Source: Porodaedalea pini (taxonomy: Eukaryota; Basidiomycota; Agaricomycetes; Hymenochaetales; Hymenochaetaceae). From it: 64,000 nucleotides of DNA. The position numbers and the translations under genes are program-made. The notes under the pieces are model-generated. The model searched no databases and was not told the origin of the DNA. It was given only the letters and a program-made list of their open reading frames with translations. The stretch is from the NCBI GenBank assembly GCA_002794775.1, contig NBAY01000004.1, positions 1,116,001 through 1,180,000 of the forward strand. The letters run 5' to 3'. Shown here in pieces: positions 22,556 to 35,869 of this stretch. The stretch's first letter is position 1. Every line of letters starts with the position of its first letter.

Positions 22556-25243
22556 ATGGCCCCGTACCCGCAAACACCTCTCGCACTTCGCCCCTCGTCG
22601 ACAGCCGCTGCGGGAGCTGTAACAATCTCGACCCCGCAAACACATGCGCGCCCACCAAAGGTCCCTGCAAGGGTCCCCTTATGGACGCGCCTCCCCGCCC
22701 TCCGCACCATGACAGCGACCGTCGCCGGCACACAGTCTCAGACCCAAGGCACGCCGCTCGCACATGCACACGGGAGCAATGTCATCGGTGCAGGCGTCGG
22801 TTCTCCTGTTCCCCCTTCGATTGTCCTCCCGGACCGCGTCGGCACAACGCGTATCCTCCTGAGTGACACTCAAGCGTGCGTGCAGAAGCTCTCTGCGCGT
22901 ATGGATGCGCTTGGCGTGCGCAGTGAACAGGCGCTCAAAGAGGTCCAACTTGCCCGCGAGGCGTTGGACGCGGGCGGCGAAAAGACCGTTGCGGAGATCA
23001 CAGATGTCGGTATGTACCACCGCGCATATATGCGCTTTATTTTTCTTACCGTTGCAGTGTATAAATGCCATGCGGCTCTCGTGAAAAGCATCGAAACGCA
23101 AGGCAACATACCCGACAAGGATAAGGATAAAATAACTCAGCTTACCATGGTTCGTCTTCTCTTCATCGTTCGTGACTAGGATCTCATTTCTACGCAATAG
23201 TTGAGCAACGCGCTTTTGAAACTCTACGAAGCCCAGGCCACGTCGCTTGCCACTCTCACGCAATCCTCAAGTTCGCATACGTCCGCGCTTCAATCCCTCC
23301 AAGCACAACACACGCAACTCATCAGCACTCTTGCGCCCCTCGAACCGCTCGGACGCGCCATCCCGTTGCACATTGAATCGGCGCTCGCGACGCACCTCTC
23401 CCGTATTACAGATGCACTTGCACCGACTTTAGAGCGCGCCATCGAGCGCGGCGTGGAAGGCGTGCTCGCTAGACTGCCCTTAGGTGCATATATGCTCGAT
23501 CAAAATGACCAAGAGCAGCAAACAGCTCGAGGGCAGAAGCGCAAGCGTACGTTGGAAGAGGACGTGCCATCCATCGACGTTGCTCGTGCACGTCGATCAT
23601 CTATGGCTGTCCCTTCCTCCGGCGCGCAAAAAGATCGCGAACCTCCTTCACCGCTTCTCCATCGCCAGCGGTCGGAGATTTGGAACGCCGCGCGGCTCCG
23701 CTCCCGCGGCTCCCTGCACCGCATGCCAACTGAAACCGCTCCTGCTTCTAGCGCGAATTTGGAAATAGCAGATGAGACGCCGACTCCAGCGCCACAACCG
23801 AAAGCGCTGGCGCTCTCGCGGCGAACGACGCGACAAACGACTCTTCCTGCCGTGAACGCTTCTGCGAGCGCTGGGCCGGCGTTCAAGCGTTCGCGCACAC
23901 GTTCTGTCACGCATATAGCCAGTGCCGTCAAAGGTGCTGCAGGTCTTAATGTAGATAATGACGCTGCTGCCCAACCGGAGGGCAGTATGGACGTCGACAA
24001 CGCCTCTACGAGTATTGCCGTCGGAACTAGCACTAGCGTCGCCCTAGCCCCGGTCCCAATCCGCAACACTCGTTCTGCAATAGTCATGAGTTTACAGACG
24101 TGCACTGCCGTACCTATCCGTGCTGCCCTCGAGCCACGCCAGTCCATGCGCCTCTCCGTCGACCGCGGTCCGGGTGAAGGGGATAGTAAAGGGTCGGGCA
24201 TCCAAGCCTTGCCGACGCAAGACGCTGGTTCAGAGAACGTTGGACCCACCCATGCCGCGACTGACTCTGCAGCGGGAAGTAAAGCAAAGAATAAGAGCAG
24301 GTCTGCGAAGAGCAAGAGCAAGGCCCCAAAGGCCAAAGGAAGTGGGACTGGAAAGCGGAAAGGAAAGAAAGTTGCTGCGCCTCCCGAAGCTAACCCGGTC
24401 TCTGCACCCCAGGGGGCGCCTTTAGATACAGCTGTGCAGCCCTTCGAAATCGGGGATACAAGCTCGAATCGGGTGCCCGGGACGAACTCGAAGGAGGCCT
24501 CAAAGGAGACAAGCCCGAAACGCACAACGACGGGTGCGTCAGGCACAAGCCTCGTAAGCGCAGCGTCGGTGCATGGCCCACCGAACAGCCCGTCCGCGCA
24601 TGTCGAATCGAACTTGATCCCGCTGAGCGATTTGGACGGGAACGGGGATAGAAATGGTAGGGCTCCCAGGGATGCCTTGACGTCGATACCGGCTGTCCAG
24701 AACACGACGTCGAGTGTGCGCTCGCTCATCGACCTTATGAGCGCGAGCCCTGACTCTACGCCGCCCACTCGAGACGGCGAAAGACGTGACGCCGAAGGGG
24801 AGGGAGCCAGCTTGGCAGCGGCGCTTGCACATGTCGAATGTGATATTGACTTCGCTTCTGGCTCGGGTATGGATATGGATATAAAACGACAGGAAGAAGA
24901 AGATGCCAAGTCTGAGCCCGGTGACATCGCTTTCTTCAGTGGTGTCCCGCAAGGGACTGGGTCTACACCGATTGAGACGGGCGTTTGGGTGAGTTCCTTC
25001 GTGTATTTGCATCATCCGTTTTATCTGGAGGAAAGGCGCGGAGACCAAACCCGATCTTAACTTCTACTGAAGTTTTTCTTTCTGTCTTCCGCTCATCACT
25101 TCTTGAATCTGACGGATGATTCTGACGACTGATTTAATTGATAGTTCAATCAACCTTCTGGCCGCCCGAGGCGCATCCTTTTCGTCGATGACAGCGATTC
25201 TCCTGGAATTGATCTCTGGTTCGATGAGCTCCCTGACGAGTGA
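22556..25243 (+). CDS. Unrecognised Ser/Ala-rich protein with coiled coils
   Basis: ATG at 22556 sits in a good start context (CCGCCATGGCC). Exons join as ITDV|VYKCH, then QLTM|LSNALLKLYEAQ, and the long exon (to 24988) joins after a Trp codon to the last exon 25145-25243, ending FDELPDE. Residues about 100-300 look helical with coiled-coil character (VQKLSARMDALGVRSEQALK, LTQSSSSHTSALQSLQAQ). The middle is basic and low-complexity with nuclear-signal-like runs (KNKSRSAKSKSKAPKAKG, KRKGKK). The C-terminus has repeated acidic pieces, including ILFVDDSDSPGIDLWFDELP. It is probably nuclear; I do not recognise the family. Introns have consensus ends, which supports a real gene. Confidence 0.65.
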
Positions 25244-25702
25244 ACATCATTCGAGCCATTTTCACTTCAAAAGCATCATCAAAGTCATTTTAAAAGCCTT
25301 TCGTGGTTTCGTGCCACTCAGTTCTTCTGCATCGCAATTTGTACCTCCTGGACTATATTCTCTGGGCCACTATATTTTCCTAGCTCTTCAGGATCTGGAC
25401 TGGCATATGGACTAGTATTACTCTGTCTTCTACCTTAATAAACTAATCTTCCGACCTTCCCTGCTTTTGCACCAACGCCTGTTGCATCGCCTTCTTCTGT
25501 TCTCAAAGATGCCCACTCTGCCCAGCACGCTGGACATCAGTCCACACACTCTACTCATACAATATCGCTCGCCTCGTTCGCTAGACGGATGGATATCGAC
25601 GCACGTGTTCCTTCGCCAATAACTATATTTGCAATAAATGTATACAAGTATAATCATATCGACTCTAGAAGTACGCAGCGGTTTTCCATTGTTATCTAAT
25701 AA
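25244..25702. other. Convergent 3' flanks
   Basis: Region between the stops of the 22556 gene and the minus-strand methyltransferase. It is T- and A-rich and holds both 3' UTRs; nothing else was seen. Confidence 0.5.
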
Positions 25703-27204
25703 TCACACGTCCAGTCCCGAGCGCTCGAACACTCCCGCATAAATCTCGACAGGCATCCCACCGGCGCCCGGCACGCGCGCGATTTCTTCCAGATGCAAGC
25801 CAATTTCTCGGGCCATGTCCCAGAGGCGACGCTCGTCAGGATCGCGCTCTTTGTACGCCAGAAGCACGGCTGGGGTAGGTGTTGGGACGGGTCGAAGGAG
25901 GGAGAGTCGGGAGAGTGTGCGGGTGAGAGAGGGGAAGGAGGCCGTGTTGTATGTGACGTCGGCCATTCTGCGAATAGAGAATGTACCATGTAAGAACACG
26001 CGTTTGGAATTGATTTTCATATTTCCTGAAAAGAAGACGAAAAGGGAGAAACGAAAAAGAAAAAGTAAAAAGTGAAAAAAAAGGAAAAAAACTGACATGA
26101 TAAAGTCGACACCAGCCTGGACTTCTGGAGGCAGTGTTTCATCGTCCCAGTCGAGGACGACTGCTTTTGGCCGGATCGAAGGGTAGCAGTGCTCGTTATC
26201 AGATATATTTGTCTCTAAGATTTCCATTGCGGATGCTGCAATTCAAAATTTCATTAAGTACTGTGTCTGGTATTTTGAATACGTACAATAAACTCACCGA
26301 GGTCAGTCGTAATCACGTCTGCTCGCGGATTCCCTGGACAATGGCTGAGCAAAGTCGATAAAACGATGGAGACGAGCCCTGTCCCAGCGCCTTTGCGCAT
26401 ATAGCGAAGTCCTTAGCGTAGCGTCATCCGTATCGACAACATCCGAAAGCGTACCTAATTCAACAATATTCGAACTTTTGCTCTCCATAAGGCTCTGCAT
26501 GATTGGCGGGGTGTTTGTTTTGTCAGTCATGGTCGAGACGAGCCAGTGCGACAGCCCGACTCCGCTATCCCAGACTTTCTTCCTTGTTACACCGTCAGCG
26601 TGCTTCTCGTTCATACAGCTTCGGATGGAATTGCACTCACCTTGTCGAGATCATACGAAAGATGCTCGGTGATGCGCAGCGGGCCGACGGACGACGCGTC
26701 CCAGAGCAGCGAAGGCAGCTTAAACACGCGCTCATTGCGCACCTGTTTCCTCTCCGCGGCTTGTCCCTTCACATTCCGTCCGCTGAAGCTTACTGGCGAG
26801 GACATTATTGGGAGAACGCGTGCCCCAAAAGCCTCTCCGGAGAGGTCGACCGACGCGACGTACGTGCGCAGCGCAGGCGCGCGCGTGCACAGAAGCAGCT
26901 GCCAGCGTCCACCTTGGACCGCGTCCTTCGGTGGGAAGGCGTGCACCTCCTTGTACGTATTGCCCATCCAGGACGTCAACTTCTGCGGCGCCGTCATCGG
27001 CCCCAGCGCACGCGCCTTAGCACCTCCCGGTTCCGAAACTGGTTCTACGCACTTGACCCATGCGTAGAAGATGTCGATACCGCCCGGACCCGGTGAGGGA
27101 TACTCGATACGCAGGTCGTTAGCGATGTTCGGGGTAATGAGCAGCGGTTGCGATGGATTAGCTTGTTCTGGTGGCGGGCGTGTAAGGTGCAGGTAGTAAA
27201 ACAT
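25703..27204 (-). CDS. Methyltransf_16 (METTL21-like) protein methyltransferase
   Basis: A SAM-dependent class I methyltransferase of the family that methylates lysines, often in elongation factors. ATG at 27204 gives MFYYLHLTRPPPEQ. A long N-terminal part follows (about 190 residues). The core reads KKVWDSGVGLSHWLVS, then a glycine-rich SAM motif ELG|AGTGLVSIVLSTLL, an acidic strand end (VITTDL), and after an A/T-rich intron the hallmark FIIMADVTYNTASFPSL (the DxxY-type motif). It ends GVFERSGLDV. The substrate cannot be told from sequence. A second gene of the same family lies 2.4 kb away at 29638, with the rhomboid gene between them. Confidence 0.8.
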
Positions 27205-27439
27205 CTTTGTCCGAGTCGAGGATACTTATTCAAACTTCATGGTAAAAAAAAGTTATAGACTTTCCAACAGAAGATCAGCGTGTGGCCGTGCACTCTAAAA
27301 TTAGAGCGTTGGACAGCAAATATTAATGAAAGAAAAAAAAAAAATAACCGGGGGATTAATGTGCTACTTATACAAAAACATTGCGATGCTACATGAGATC
27401 TAAACGATAACTGTTCACCAAAGCTCAAAGTGTACAGTA

Positions 27440-29414
27440 CTACGACTTCGCAGCCTGAACCCTCCGCGCATGGTTCGCTCTGAGCGCATTCCACATATCC
27501 GGCCCATACTTGTAGTACAGCACGCCAAGCGCCGCGCCGCTCAAATGTGCCCAGTGATCAAACAGCCTGTTTCCAGCATCCGCATAAGAAACAAAACCTA
27601 AGAGAAAAAAAAAAAAAGAATAGGTACACTCACCGCCAGCCGCGGAGAATACCAATCACATCCAGCGCGACCATCCCGCCAACGCCCCACGTAATCGGCA
27701 GCGGAATGGGTGGGAACAGGAGGAAGACTTGTGCGTCCGGGTACGCGAGCGCCGTCATCGTCACTGTCGCGTAGATCGCGCCCGACGCACCCAGCGACGG
27801 GAGGATGTCCTTCGGCGACCCCGACCGCGCCGCGGCCTTGTCTTTCGCTGATGAGCCTACGCGCCGGAACGCAGAGGTCGTGGAGGCGGCGATGTTTGCT
27901 GCCTTGGACGCGCGCAGCTCGGCAAGGAGCCGCGGGAAGAGGATGCGTGCGCTGACGATGTGCGAGGTGAGCGCGGAGAAGAGACCAGCTACGAAATACG
28001 TTAGTGCGGTGTAGGGAGCAGATACAAGGGGTGAAAAGACATACCACCGACGAATACCGCCCAGAAGTGGTACTTCGGCGTCGACTCCAGAGTCCCCTCT
28101 TTGTTTTCATGCTGTCGCTTGACCAAGTACGTAGTCGCCGCCGAGCCTACCGGTTCAGTGGTCAGGACCGTGTATCGCTCCACACTTATTAGCAAGATCT
28201 GCACTCACCGAAACTAATAAGCGCAAACGAGTTTGCAAGCAAATGGATGAACGAGTCATGACTACGCCAAACATAATAATCAGCACCATCTTCGCACTCC
28301 AGCATATTTTGACCTCCCAATAACGCACCTAAAGATACTTGTGAGTAGCGTAATATATCGACCAGACAGCGGGTGGTGCGTGAAGTTTGCCTTCATGAAC
28401 GGGCGGAGTGCGCGAACCTGCCACATGAGCCACACCACGGCGTTGATCGCACATATCTGGTACGCGATGCGTTTGCCCTCGGACGCGTTGATGTATCCGT
28501 TCGCGAGCTGCACGTACGACCACAGGAAGGGGTACGTCAGCGAGTTGGGCAGCCCCGAGAGGTGTTCCTTGAGTTTTTGGAGCGTCTTTTTGAGTTTCTG
28601 TGTGCAGAACACGTGAGCATGTGAGGAGAGGAGAGAAGGGGGAAAAGACGAACCTCGGAGAGCATGCTAAGTCGCACCCGACGGAGCTGCTCGCTGGTGA
28701 CCATGAACGGGCTCGGGAACACCGCGCTCAGCCGCTTCGTGTCGAAGTTCGTCAGCTCCGCCGCATTCCCAAATACAATCATTGTCACCAACCCCGCGAA
28801 CTACAGAACATCACATCAATACCGAAACAAAATTCAGCAAAAGAGTCATCATAAGACAGAGTAAACTAGAATGAAATATTGGAAGACAGACATACAGCGA
28901 CTTGCTTCCAAATCCCGGGACGCCCAACCCCATCCTCAAACCGCGGCTGCTCGAACGTCGGGTCCTCCTTCAGCACCTCCGCGCGGAACTTCGGTGGCGG
29001 TCTGGCACTGTCCTCCGCTCTCCGCCCCGAGAATGAGTCCCATCCTTGTGCAGGCGCCATCCCCGTCTGCGCGCGGAACCTGGCTGCATCGCGTGCGAAG
29101 CGCGTCTCTTCTTCTTTCTCGAGCTCGGAGAGGAAGGTCGGTACGTTTGTGCTTTTGCCATCGCTCTCTATCTCGCTTTGAGCTGGAGGCTGAGCTTGCT
29201 GTCGTGAGTCGGAGTGCTCCTGTGGATTTGTGTGCGAAGCGCGCGGGAGGAGGCGGAGAGCCGTCACTGAGAACAGCCGTGCTTGTAGGTGCTTCTCATA
29301 ATGGCATGGAGCAGAGGCGGAGAGAGCAGGCAGTCGGGAGCGCAGAGGAAGACGAAGACATGAAGACGAAGTGCGCAAAACCGTCGGCGAGTAAACGGCT
29401 CGGAGGGCGAGCAT
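27440..29414 (-). CDS. PCP1: Mitochondrial rhomboid protease (Pcp1/PARL type)
   Basis: This is an intramembrane serine protease of the mitochondrial inner membrane; the yeast member processes Mgm1. ATG at 29414 gives MLALRAVYSPTVLRTSSSCL, rich in Arg/Ser and lacking acids, as in a mitochondrial presequence. Membrane segments follow. The catalytic motifs are both present: SLGASGAIYA (Ser in G-x-S-G) and NRLFDHWAHLSGAALG (His). Other conserved blocks are HLLANSFALISFG and PIPLPITWGVGGMVALDVIG. It ends RRVQAAKS at 27440. Several short introns are needed. The shared 223-bp region to the + strand gene at 29638 is probably a bidirectional promoter. Confidence 0.88.
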
Positions 29415-29637
29415 TAAATTTATATGGCCGACACCAGCCACGGCCTCCAGTGACGAAGTCAGCAACGACTATGGGAGCCAGCAGAGGTGCGAGAAAAGGA
29501 CGGAAGGAGAGAGTGAGACGGCCTTGACGTAGACGGCGCGCAGAAAGAAATGATTTGCACAGAGCCGCACGCGTTCGTCAGCGCGTCGGCGCGACTCGGT
29601 TTTCCTTGTCACCCTCCAATAGAGTTTTACTCGAGCT

Positions 29638-31047
29638 ATGTCACTATCCGACTCTGGGACTGAGTCGGCGGAACTTCCACATGCAATACATCAAGACCCA
29701 AGAGGACTTATAAAGCTCCCAGCGGACTCTGTCCGTGTCGAAGATCCAGAGGAAGAGGTCAATATTATTCATTTATCGTACAATTATCGACTGACAGAGC
29801 CGTTGTTCTCATTTATATTGTAGGTCTTCCTGTTATACACCCACCTCTCGACCCGACCACCTCAAGACAGCTCCTCATCCTCCTTCCCAGGCCTCGGCTC
29901 CGTTGACTCACGACAGGACACGCTCGCCGTGCGCTTCGTGCTCCCGCCAAGTCCGACCCAAACCCACGAGTCAGCTACAAAGGACTTGGAAGGCCCGGGC
30001 TCACATGCGGCCAAGAGGCATGACAAGCGTTCTAAGTCTGCTTCAAGCTCAAAGCCTGTGCACAAGGACGAGCGTATACTGGAGATTGAGCTGCTGCAGG
30101 ACAAGACTGCGCTGCGCTCGAAAAAGGGGGACACAGGTCCGTCCTTATTTCCATTATTAGCAGCAGTCCTGAAAATATAACAAAGTATCCATAGGAAGCG
30201 TTCTCTGGAGAGTGAGGTGAACCTGCTCGTGTCCATCTCTAATATCTACTGTGAACATCAAATAGCGTGGCGCTGGGTCAAGCGCTCCTGAACGACCTCT
30301 GCTCAGACTCCCCGTCATCGCCATTTAATGCGGAAAAACTGAAGGAATGCAACGTTTTAGAACTCGGGTACATAGCCTCACTCTCTTAGCACATTGATCT
30401 TGCCGGACTGGATAATCTGACATCTGGTCTATTGTTTCTATACTAGTGCTGGAACTGGCTTGCTGAGCCTTGTCCTTGCGCCGTGGGTACGGCACTATAC
30501 GGTGACGGATCTCGACTACTTGGTGCCGCTCATAGGAAAGAACGTCGCAAGGAACCTGCCCGTCGTTCAGCAGACGCTCAAGCCCACTCGGCATCCATCC
30601 TCACCTTCATCCAAGCGATCAAAACGCTCTGCACCGACACCTCATCTTCCCACGAGTGAGGATAGGAGCTCAAGCGCAGTAAGCGTCGAGCCTCTCGACT
30701 GGCTCGAGCTCCAGCGGTCTCCGCCACATATGCGCAGCACTTACTTCCGACTCGCACATGCCGATCCGCCGGACCTGATCATCCTCGCGGACTGCGTGTA
30801 TAATCCCGCGCTCTTGCCGGCTTTGCTGACCGCGGTAGAGCACTACACACGACCCGGACAGACGCGCGTGCTTGTTGCGGTGGAGCTACGTGCGGCGGAC
30901 GTTGTGCGCGAGTTTCTGGGGCTGTGGGCAGCGTTGGGCGGCTGGGAGATCTGGCGAGTCGGAGGCGGAGGCGAGAGGGGTGGCGATGGATGGCTGGATG
31001 TTGATTTCGCCGTTTGGGTGGGCTGGAAAGATGCTTGTGGCGAATGA
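29638..31047 (+). CDS. Methyltransf_16 protein methyltransferase
   Basis: A class I SAM-dependent methyltransferase of the same broad family as the gene at 25703. ATG at 29638 gives MSLSDSGTESAELPHAIHQD. After several introns the core reads CNVLELG|AGTGLLSLVLAPW (SAM-binding glycine motif), HYTVTDLDYLVPLIGKNV (acidic strand end), PDLIILADCVYNPALLPALL (DxxY-type motif) and RVLVAVELRAADVVREFLGL. It ends VGWKDACGE. The motif set resembles the fungal elongation-factor methyltransferases such as Efm6, but substrate assignment is inference. The frame between the third and fifth exons was not checked base by base. Confidence 0.78.
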
Positions 31048-31728
31048 AAACCAGACCAAGAACAGATGCGGGATGGAGGGGATGACGACGGGCCTGTGAC
31101 GGTGATTGTCCGCCCGGCAACAGACAGGATTGTGCTTTGTCAAAGGTGTTGTGCTTGCTTATTACATTTGAAATGTGGGCCAAGGCGATGCTGCCAGCAC
31201 GGGGGCCGTTCGGTGTAAAAATGACCCTCCGCAGTAAGAGTGAGACTCGTCAATGTCAGACCTCAGTCTGGAACGAAAGGGAAAATAAAAGAAAGTCAGC
31301 CGCAGCAAGCTCACAAGTTTACATGAGAGACGGAGATTAGCACTGAATGTCGATCAAAGGAGTATTCCGAGAGAACAACGATCGGCCACCGTAACTTAGT
31401 ACTAGTGAGAAAAGAAAAGAAAATGAGGCATGAATTCATCCTCTCTCAACTCCTCTCATTCACCTAGAACCCCACCGTCTCATTTTATTTGCTATATTTT
31501 TCCGTATTAATCAGACACGGCCCAGGGTGCAGTGGGAGTAGAGTGACGTGCACAGACGAGATCCGAAAAAGGCAGTGTCCCGCAGCAGCACTTGCGCCCC
31601 TCACGGCTCAGTCTTGTCCGTCATCTACCCCGCCGGTCGCCAATAAAAACTACCTCTCTTTTGCTCGCAGGCCGAGCCTTTCCCTCTTTCTCTTTCTTCC
31701 TCTCCTCATCTTTAATTCTTCCGACACA
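31048..31728. other. Intergenic region upstream of the aspartic protease
   Basis: No gene was supported. The last 100 bases are pyrimidine-rich (CTTTCCCTCTTTCTCTTTC), as is common just upstream of fungal start codons. This is probably the protease promoter and 5' UTR. Confidence 0.5.
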
Positions 31729-33422
31729 ATGCGACCCTCGACCTCCACCATCGCCCTCCTCGCACTCGTAGCTCATGCACTCGCCGCACCCAGCCCGGCG
31801 CCCCAGGGCCAGACGATGAAACTCTCCCGCCGCGCCGTCAACCGCACGTATGAAGAATGGGGCCAGTGGGCGAAGAGCCATCGCGAGAACCTCATCACCA
31901 AGTACAACGCAGGCGGATCCAGCGGCGCCAAGGCCCGCACCAAGCGCGGCTCGGGTACGAACTTCATCGTTAACCAGAATGCGGACTCGACCTACTTTGG
32001 CTCACTCGCCATTGGCACGCCCCCCGTCGCGTTCGACGTCATTCTCGACACCGGCTCGGCGTGCGTTCTCTTTCGTATTCCCGCTCTATGGCCATCTGGC
32101 TGACTCCTTTTTTTTCTGTCTCACAGTGACCTATGGGTCGCAGACTCCAGCTGTAAAACGGGCTGCTCAGATATCACGACCTTCGACTCGTCCAGTTCGT
32201 CATCGTTCAAAAACCTCACGACGCCATTCTCTATCACGTACGGCAGTGGTGCAGCCGCAGGATCTTTGGCAGAGGATACGGTGCAGATGGCTGGTTTCTC
32301 AGTGGCGAGTCAGACGTTCGGTATGTGCTTCTCTTCATTTCGTCGTTAATTTTTCGACCGACGTTGCATTACAGGCGTCTGTGACCAGGTTTCCGACGGA
32401 CTGCTGACTGCCCCAGTCTCTGGGTTGATAGGTCTAGCGTTCCAAACCATTGCGTCGTCTGGGGCAACACCCTTTTGGCAAACTTTGGTGGAAAGTGGTT
32501 CTTGGGACTCTCCGGTCATGTCCTTCCAATTGACGCGGTAAGTCTGTTTCCGCCATCAGCGCACGAATCACGATCTCAATCTGTCCGCAGCTATGTCGAC
32601 GTGGAGCAAGCGCAGTCAGAGGAGGCCGGCGGAACTTTTACTATGGGTGCGTGATAGCGTTTAGAATCAGACTCGCTATTCTTGTTCTAGTTCGGGTTCT
32701 GACTAGCAACCGTCTATTTTTATACAGGCTTCGTCAATGATACGCTGCACACGGGTGATATTGATTACCAGAATATCCCTGGCGGATCTGGCTCGTACTG
32801 GATTCTCGAAATGTCCGAGCTGACCGTTCAGGGGAACTCCGTCGCCCTCACTCCAGGCTCAGGCTCGTACGCCGCGATCGACACCGGCACGACGCTCGTC
32901 GGTGGACCTTCCTCCGTCATCACCGAGTTCTACGCGCAGATCCCGAACTCGCAGGCGGGCACGGGCGACTACGAGGGGTACTTCATCTACCCGTGCAACA
33001 CGCAGGTGGAGGCGACGATCGTGTTCGGCGGGTCGACCTGGGCGATCTCGCCGGCGGACTTTATGCTCACGCAGCTCTCGAGCTCGCAGTGCCTCGGCGC
33101 GTTCTTCGAGCTCGACATGGGCAGCGGGAGCTCGACGCCGAGCTGGATCGTCGGCGACACGTTCCTCAAGAACGTATACTCCGTCTTCCGCTTTGACCCG
33201 CCGTCTGTTGGGTTTGCGAACCTCAGCTCGGTGGCGACGGCGATGAATGGCAACCTGAACGCGGCTGTCCCGACGCCGACTCTCGGCAGCGTCGCTGCTG
33301 CGGTCACTGCGACGGGAAAGACCAGCAACCGCTCCTCGTCGTCAAGTGCCGCGCTGCATGCAGCGATCGCCCCGTCTGTGCTTCTGCTGGCGCTCATCGC
33401 TGGTTTCTTCACCGTCGTATAA
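31729..33422 (+). CDS. Secreted aspartic protease, probably GPI-anchored
   Basis: This is a pepsin-family (A1) endopeptidase. ATG at 31729 gives a signal peptide (MRPSTSTIALLALVAHALAA) and a propeptide with a dibasic-like KRG before the mature part (FIVNQNADSTYFGSLAIGTP). The first catalytic motif is DVILDTGSA|DLWV, split by an intron (32061-32126). The second is AAIDTGTTLVGG. The flap tyrosine is in FSITYGSGAAAG. Introns are short and canonical. The C-terminus is Ser/Thr-rich and ends in a hydrophobic tail (ALHAAIAPSVLLLALIAGFF), typical of a GPI-attachment signal. Its substrate is unknown; a cell-wall or nutrient role is inference. Confidence 0.9.
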
Positions 33423-34332
33423 CCACGGCTGCCGTTCCAGAACACTAAGGAACACGCGCCCCGCATGGAAGCCAAACTCAATCCCGTGTATTATTAAATT
33501 CCTTCGGCCTGGTGCTTGGACACTCCTTCCTTTTTTTTCCGTATAAACGCAGACTGCAACTCCAACTCACCATTAACGCTCACTCGCATTGCATCTCCCC
33601 TCACGTCCCATATCATCCCATCCCCGCCACATCATATATAATCTATCATCCCCATTTTTATCATGTCACAGCATTAACCAATTAATGCTCTCATCTATCA
33701 TGTATATGAATGACTTCCCAGACAGTTCTCAACCCACCCCCACCCGCATTCCCACCCGATCCCATTGTGTATATATCGATATCGCATGGACCGTTTTATT
33801 ACTTCGACGCCTTACGCTTTACTCACTCGACCTGGAATCCCTGGATGTACTTAGGAGGAACGAGTGGTGGTGCGGTTGCTAATACAACATTTGGATGGAA
33901 CTGTATGACTTGAATGATTTAGAATATTGGGAAACAAGCTTGAGTCTTAGGAGACACAATGTGTGTGCACGATCTTCGATATTATTTCGGTCACGGAGAT
34001 GCGCACGAATCATTAGATTGGTTGTACAATTGATTGCACATACGCCGCAGCATAGTAACAAACAGATGCCTCAGATACCACTAGGCCACATTGATTGAAG
34101 ACCATTCATATCCTAGCGACCGAACTTTCCTCGAATCAATCAACAGACCAAAGTATCAGACAAGTTGCGCATGCGTCATATTGCCATAGGACAAGTCTAC
34201 CAACTTGGAGGACATAAAGGGAAGTAAATGATCATACAGAATAAGATTACAGTAGATGGGAGGATGGATGGATGAGATAATGTTACGAGAAAGCAACAAG
34301 TCGAAAGGAAGCGGAGGCGAGGCTCGATAGCC
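33423..34332. other. Convergent intergenic region between protease and H3
   Basis: About 0.9 kb that is A/T-rich on the right side. It holds the 3' UTRs of the protease and H3 genes; no coding sequence was supported. Confidence 0.5.
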
Positions 34333-34866
<534 letters not shown>

Positions 34867-35183
34867 TGCGAGTAATATTAAGCGGTGTTGGTAGTTATTG
34901 ATAAGGGTTGAACTCGACGGCGGGATGGTTGTGTTGGGTCCTTCAAGCAGCATCTGAACCGCCCAGCTATATAGCGTCGCGAAAGCCACATCACGTGCAC
35001 TCAAGACGCGTTTTGTTGTACTCGAACTCTAAATTGTTGCACCGCCACTGCTGACTGGCCGATCCATATAAAGACGACGCGGTTCGGGCCTTCTGAAGCC
35101 CTCACTCCGCATCAACCGCTCGACATAACTCTCACACCAACCACCACCTCACCACACTACCACCCACACTCAACCAACCAACA
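34867..35183. promoter_or_regulatory. Bidirectional H3/H4 promoter
   Basis: The 317 bp between the two start codons carry a TATA-like CTATATAG at 34967-34974, about 100 bp from the H3 ATG, and TATAAA at 35067-35072, about 110 bp from the H4 ATG. A palindromic CACGTG lies between them at 34992-34997. A CA-rich tract (ACCAACCACCACCTCACCAC) precedes H4. Shared control is inferred from the arrangement. Confidence 0.7.
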
Positions 35184-35608
35184 ATGTCTGGTCGCGGAAA
35201 AGGCGGAAAGGGACTTGGAAAGGGCGGTGCGAAGCGTCACCGCAAGATTCTGCGCGACAACATTCAGGGTATGTCTTCTGTGGTTCTCTGACTTGACTCG
35301 ACTTGTCGCTGACTTTGACTTCGTAGGTATTACGAAACCCGCCATTCGCCGTCTCGCCCGTCGTGGAGGTGTGAAGCGTATCTCAGGTCTTATCTACGAA
35401 GAGACTCGCGGTGTCCTCAAGGTCTTCCTCGAGAATGTCAGTCGTCTCCCTTTCATTCTCATCCCACATTGCTGATTTGTTCCTTCATCAGGTCATTCGT
35501 GACTCAGTCACCTACACCGAACACGCGAAGCGTAAGACTGTCACTGCCCTTGACGTTGTCTACGCACTCAAGCGATCCGGCCGCACCCTCTACGGCTTCG
35601 GCGCATGA
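35184..35608 (+). CDS. Histone H4
   Basis: A core histone. Exons are 35184-35268, 35327-35436 and 35492-35608, with introns of 58 and 55 nt. It reads [20 protein letters not shown], then [20 protein letters not shown] and [20 protein letters not shown], and ends RTLYGFGA, the invariant H4 C-terminus except for a final Ala. It has 103 residues, the expected H4 length. It diverges from the H3 gene. Confidence 0.98.
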
Positions 35609-35869
35609 TTTCTTCGCTGGACCGTCTTCCCCTCTTCACATCCTTGTTATCTTGCGCAGATGTATTTCTCTTGTATCATTAATGCATAATTATCTTATTC
35701 ATGAGATAAAAACTCGAAAACATGCCATCAGTGTGAAGTGAGCCGGTGTATTGCGCCACAAGTGTCGGTGGTTGGATGAATTAATGTGGCTTAGTACTTG
35801 ATCTTTCACTCCGAAGAGGTTTGAGAGTTTGGATTATAAGGTCCCTAGAAATACAATGGTGTATACAAA

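Noticed and set aside
23500..24927. 475-codon minus-strand frame
   Set aside because: It is the antisense shadow of the long exon of the 22556 gene, whose introns and codon use support the + strand.
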